64,000 bases of DNA, taken from contig JBANDB010000002.1 in the NCBI GenBank assembly GCA_037576215.1, positions 124,001-188,000 of the forward strand, read 5' to 3'. This stretch comes from Armillaria gallica (taxonomy: Eukaryota; Basidiomycota; Agaricomycetes; Agaricales; Physalacriaceae). Positions 59,601 through 64,000 of the stretch are shown here, piece by piece. How positions within the stretch are numbered: position 1 is the stretch's first letter; every line of letters starts with the position of its first letter. The position numbers and the translations under genes were made by a program. Under the pieces are notes generated by a model. It saw nothing but the letters and a program-made list of their open reading frames with translations, had not been told where the DNA came from and did no database searches.

Positions 59601-61555
59601 TCCATGTTGTCATCATGCAGTTGTAACTGGGTAAACCCGGAGAGAGCATCTATGCTGGACAGTACTTGCACTCCTGACAGAGCCGCTAGTATGTCCATTT
59701 GCCTGGGTATCGGGAACTCATCTGGGATCATTATGGCATTTAGTTTCTGATAGTCAATGCAAAAGTGTGGTTTATTATTTTGATAAGCTATGACTACAGG
59801 TGCACCCCATGGGCTCCTTGAAGGTTTGATTATCCCTTTAGCATACCAAGTGTCTATTTGCTGATCGATGAATTCTTGTTTAGCAGGAGAAGAAGCATAC
59901 ATGGGCAAGCTGATAGGATTGCTTCCCTTGACTGTTCTGATTCTAGCTTTTGCGGGGAAATCACCGAGGCGACCATCAAATCCAAATGCTTTTATGTGCT
60001 TTGATAGGATGGCCCAAGCTTCTTCTGTTAGCTCTGTTGGTAGGTCCCCAACATCCAGCACCTCTCATAATCGTTCCGATGAATAGCTCTTCGGATCAGG
60101 CATGCTTGTGGTTTTTGGTCCCATTTCATCATCAGAGGGTTCCCATTCTTCACTCATTGGTGGATCAATCAACAATTTTTCCATCAAATTGGCCATGCGG
60201 TCCACTGCTCCTCGTTGATCGACGTCTTTTGGTGAGTCAAGAAAATGCGGTGCTTTGTGAATTTCCCCAATGATGTCACCCTTTCAGAGAATTTTAGGAG
60301 TGTCAGTCAGGTTACTGATGGAGATCTGCACTTTCTTTCCCAGGTCCAAAATCATATTGGGTACAACTAAGTACAAGGATGGTGAGTTTGGGATTAGGTT
60401 ACGTTCCAAAATCCAGTCACCTGCATCATCTGAAGGTAAGCTTGCTTCCACGAGTTTAGCTGACTGAGCTGGGATCCTGACGTCTTTATCCATGTGCGCT
60501 AGTTGAACCTGGTCTTGTTGTTGTAGATTTTTCCTTTTCCTCCTATTCTTTTCTTGATGATGATTTTTAGCTCTGACGAAGCTCTGGATAGCCTTTACAC
60601 TGGCTCAGAGGCGTCCAAAGTCCTCAGTTTTGTCTACTGATATGGCTTTCATGCTTAAATTGGGATTATCTCCATATAGAATATGTACACCGTTCTCCAC
60701 ACTTCGTTTCACAGTTAATTTGTAGTCTAACTGGTAGTCTTCTCCTAGTAACAGTGGAACAGACATGTGAGGGACAAGGTATGCTTCTACCTCCATTTCA
60801 ATCATCTCGCCTTTTTCTGACAATGTGATGATAGGTATCGGGACATATCCTTTGATCTTTGAGTCTTTATCGGTAAGTTGCCAAAGATTCATCTTCATCC
60901 CCTTTCTGATAGCCGGAGGGTTGATCAGTGTTTTGTAATATTCTAAGGACATTAGACTGATGTCGGTGCAAGAGTTGTGTCGCAGGTGAGCGGGTGAGTT
61001 ATGCAAATTTCCTACCCATCCTATAACTGCTAGTACAGATATCCCTTCGGCTGATTGTCCTGCTTTTGCCAATCATTTGCATGGTATTCGCCTGGGTTTA
61101 GTAAGGTACGGTTCTAGTGTCTCAGTTCTCAGAGCGAGTTTTGTTTGCTCTGGCAATCTTTGGTATGTCAGTTCCCAGCCTTGAGTTCTGGTGCCCTTCA
61201 TCCCACATCTCACAAGATTGACCTCTGCTCTTCCTTCTCCCATTGAGTTCTGCGAAGTCGATTCTAGATCTGTATCATTGGAGAGCTTGGTTGCTACTGA
61301 GACCAAGTCGTTTGAGTTCTTGCTCTGCGATAACACCTGGTATGCTGTTTGATATGCATCTATGGAGGAGGTATTTTCATCAATTTGTAAAGATGCTAAC
61401 TGAGCCATTTTCTGTTTCAGTTGTTCAAGGTATTTCTCCCAGTGGGGACATTCTTTGTCCCAGTGCCTTGGACTACTGCACACTTTACAAGGAGACAGCA
61501 ATAATTTATCCAATTTTGTCTCTTTATTGCTGATGAGTCTCCAGGCTCTGTACAC
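56663..61555 (-). pseudogene. Ty3/gypsy gag-pol relic 2 (zinc knuckle to chromodomain)
   Basis: Right to left: gag end with zinc knuckle CKVCSSPRHWDKEC (about 61492-61450), a protease region with VPLLLGEDYQLDYKL (about 60760), and RT with DVGDLPTELTEEAWA, PISLPMYASSPAKQEF, FCIDYQKLNAIMIPDEFPIP, DALSGFTQLQL. Its catalytic box reads LVYINDIVVYSK, so YIDD has become YIND. RNase H (SATKREALAAKEGLIQFQPF, ITNHTALQWAH) and integrase (CDICQK, SMDLIVDLPW, ISDQDLRW, DGQTEIVN) follow. The chromodomain has its TGA at 56765 and ends at TAA 56663. TGA falls at conserved Arg in FRSH-R-GL (59576), PY-R-LYTD (59027) and FLV-R-WLGYG (56765). The gag N-terminus and 5' LTR are absent. The lineage is one common in Agaricomycetes. 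Confidence 0.88.
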
Positions 61556-63560
61556 TCAGAATTCATGGATTTTCCCTGCTAATTAAGGCTATTATCCCTT
61601 CAATGGCCTTTCAGCAAACCAATGATTGCATGCACACTGATACCACTTTCATCCTATGGCAACCACTCCTCATGCGCTTTGTTATTCATCCCATCTTGCC
61701 ATGCATCATAATTGCTGTACTTTATCATGGCAAGGCACCTTCAATCAACAATCATCCCAATATGGAATTGACACATCACTCAGAAGCACCCAGTTGACGC
61801 GCTCATTGATCACTTAATGAAAATGACATGATCGATGCGAGTACCCTCACAGCTATGGCAATTGCAGCTACAGCAACTACAGACCGTGTTTACTAAGGCT
61901 GTTACCTCGCCAAGGCCTCAAGAAAACGTTACATCATGCGTACTCCTCAGTATGACAACTATCACTCAAGTAATCCGCAGCTAAACAGCACCTAATGATC
62001 CATGCATCACTCAATGACCCCATACGGTTCGCATCCATACATGGCAATGTCGACAAGTTGCTGTTACTTTAGAAGATGAAGTACCATATGTTTCCTCCTA
62101 TTTTTACAAAGCCAAGGCCTTACAGCCTTACTAAGACTCTCATATTTACTCTATTTATAAATTCGTACTTGTAGTATAAAAACTAGCTAGAAAACATAGT
62201 TCAAGGGAGTTCATCTCTAGTTGACCCCAGACTACGTCAATTATCGTCACGCACTAGTCTATCCCCCGTAAACCATGTCTATTCACCATTCTATGGCAAT
62301 ATACCGTTTACCCCAGCATATTCTCGATTGCATGTCAACTCTTGAGCTCACCAGTTATTCCATGGTTTTTAACTGTGAAGAGTCCTTCGCTATGCTCTCT
62401 TTGCTCTTAACACTATTGGTGCACGCTCATATTGTGCCAATACATGATTGCCACACTATACCTCGCCCCCATTATCTTTTATAGGCCGTCATCATTTCAC
62501 TTTCACACCATTGGAGTTTTTACAGTTTCCCTTTCGCCATCGTTATCGTCACCCACTTGGGTAGTCTCAGAGCAGACTTAGGATCAGTTTCAGCAAGTTT
62601 TCATATAGTATCAGTCCCTCAAGTGGACTTGAAGGTTAGTTTGACATAGGATAGGATCGTTTCAGTACCAGACCAGTTTTAACATCGACTCAGCACCATC
62701 ACATCGTATAGGACCAGTATCATCGCCAAGTTTTCGTAGTTCAACGTTTTCTCTCGCCAGTCCACCCTCAGCACCTCGTCCCACATTTATTTCGCCACTC
62801 GCAGTCCCCATGCCATTTTCTCATCGCCTCACTCACCCATAGACTATTGCTGACCATTTAGCCTACCTTCTATCATTCTCCCCGCTCCGATTACCGTCAA
62901 GTGACATTTTCTAGTCTTGCAGCACGTTTTATCATACGGATTTGTGGTATTCACATCATACCCGTTTTTGTTCCCTCTCACTTCGAGAGAACCCTACCAG
63001 CTTATAGCCTTCACATCTAGTACTTGACTACCAAGCAGTACTACTTTGCAGACTTAAAGTCGCAGTGTATTCTTGCATATAGAGGAATTGTTCTACTGCA
63101 TGGAGGTGCCCCAAACCACTCGCACACATGATCACCTTGATTGCTGTTGAAGAGACTCTGTGCGCACAAGCTAGAAATGCAACAGCGTCGAAGACACTGA
63201 TCACACCCACACCCAACACTACACACACAAACCCTCAAGTTCGTGGGGGATTCTGATGTGATAGAAGCAGATAGAAACAAGGCAAGGCAACTCTCAGAAT
63301 ATAGGATACAAACGTATAGCAATAGCGCGTGTCTAGTATCTGGATTTCTCTAAGTCCAAAGGCTTTTAATAACAAGAGGAGCAACAGTTTGTCGCTGGGC
63401 CTCAAGGCAAGGTGTAGTATGGTACACGCAACATCGAGAGATGTCCACAAAACCCTCACTAAGTCTAGAGCGACACACAAAATGACCTCAAACGACTTAA
63501 AACACCCAACGCATGACTCAAAGCTTCGCATTCCAAGCAGAAACACTTCACAAAACCTTC
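61556..63560. other. No gene recognised; CpG returns
   Basis: Pyrimidine-rich + strand with frequent CATC/CACC. A TGGTATCA sequence on the - strand (61645-61638) resembles a tRNA-Met primer site but no LTR borders it. Short frames have no motif. Confidence 0.4.
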
Positions 63561-63570
63561 CACTAAAGCC

Positions 63571-63764
63571 ACAGGGTTCAAACCTACATGCCCAAGCTTC
63601 CAAACCGATCGTAGATCCACAGGGTTCTAACCTATGCGATCCAGAGACACAGAAAACCTTATAAAACACCGTCCACAAGCCACAGGGTTTGAACCTATGC
63701 CACTTGGGAAATATATACCCTCAAGCGAGCACTAATCAAGCCAAAGGGTTTGAACCTCTGCCAC
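63571..63764. repeat. Four spaced copies of an ACAGGGTTYRAACCTatGCca motif
   Basis: Copies start at 63571 (ACAGGGTTCAAACCTACATG), 63619 (ACAGGGTTCTAACCTATGCG), 63682 (ACAGGGTTTGAACCTATGCC) and 63743 (AAAGGGTTTGAACCTCTGCC), with spacings of 48, 63 and 61 bp. The core GGTTYRAACC is near-palindromic and resembles a tRNA B box. Between copies the sequence is unrelated. Confidence 0.65.
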
Positions 63765-64000
63765 CTGTAGTGCCTCATGTCACAAGAAACCCTCAAAGCA
63801 CAAGAGCGCATCCTCAATGTCACTATACTCTTCTTCTCAGGTTAGAGTGCAAGTCACCCAACCAATCAACAGTCACACAAGCGCCGCGTTAGCTTTCTAT
63901 GCCTTGCGCACGACTCAATTCACTCGGTATGATATCAATTCTAGGTTTATTCTCTTGCTTGAAGTTACAAACGGATCCAGAAGCTACGGCGTCAAGCTGA
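63765..64000. other. Window edge, no gene recognised
   Basis: Nothing identifiable in the last 236 bp. Confidence 0.4.

Noticed and set aside
53363..61555. Genetic code with TGA sense codons
   Set aside because: TGA sites match arginine codons in relatives, and the epoxide hydrolase copies 1 and 2 use TGA as a normal stop.
61556..62000. 5' LTR of the 53-61 kb element
   Set aside because: A TGGTATCA primer-site-like sequence is present but nothing there matches the LTR-like block at 52961-53324.
63235..63678. 147-codon - strand frame with repeated EPCG
   Set aside because: The repeat comes from the GGTTYRAACC DNA motif; composition is unlike a protein gene.
1..64000. CRISPR arrays, rRNA genes or functional tRNA genes
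   Set aside because: No spacer-repeat array or rRNA sequence was seen; the only tRNA-like sequence has a SINE-type A tail.

Overview
The window reads as a filamentous basidiomycete nuclear chromosome, most likely a mushroom-forming Agaricomycete. Genes are cut by many 45-60 bp GT-AG introns. The left side carries fungal microsomal-type epoxide hydrolases, F-box proteins and a fungal multi-span membrane protein. The right side is packed with copia, chromodomain-gypsy and hAT elements. All functional names come from reading motifs in the sequence; no database search was possible.

Layout, left arm (1-22.4 kb, CpG-rich): a truncated HAT1-like acetyltransferase relic (about 0.4-1.65 kb); three tandem epoxide hydrolase genes on the + strand (1962-3517, 4129-5716, 6499-8065), each with 8 exons at identical positions and a catalytic Asp/Glu/His set; an F-box reading frame on the - strand interrupted by two TGA codons (8417-9955); a poorly coding stretch (10-13.7 kb); then two copies of a - strand membrane-protein gene, a broken one (13746-15425) and an apparently intact 423-residue one (19225-20902), with a decayed alpha/beta hydrolase between them.

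Boundary (22.4-23.2 kb): a 673-bp near-perfect palindrome. To its right CpG almost disappears. I counted 46 CpG in 12001-12600 against 3 in 24241-24840.

Right arm (23.2-61.6 kb, mostly CpG-poor): decayed partial copies of left-arm segments (23.7-25.6 kb); a tRNA-derived SINE with a 39-nt A tail; several copies of a low-complexity repeat family (R1); a copia retrotransposon with 149-bp LTRs and a CATCC target duplication (30917-39910), split by a 5068-bp hAT transposon with an 8-bp target duplication (32875-37942); a relic of a repeated Agaricomycete gene (40-42.1 kb); a chromodomain gypsy relic (49388-52930); and a second gypsy pol (56663-61555). Downstream of that pol, in the env position, lies a roughly 1020-codon unrecognised reading frame (53363-56423) that ends just before a polypurine tract and an LTR-like block. 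The right edge (61.6-64 kb) regains CpG and holds no gene I recognise.

How it fits together: the left arm is a young accessory gene neighbourhood shaped by tandem duplication, where one copy stays intact and others decay. The right arm is a nested transposon graveyard whose coding frames were killed largely by C-to-T change at CpG. Nearly every in-frame stop in the two gypsy pol relics and the downstream frame is TGA, several of them where the family has a conserved arginine (CGA to TGA). This points to cytosine methylation followed by deamination, or to a RIP-like process.
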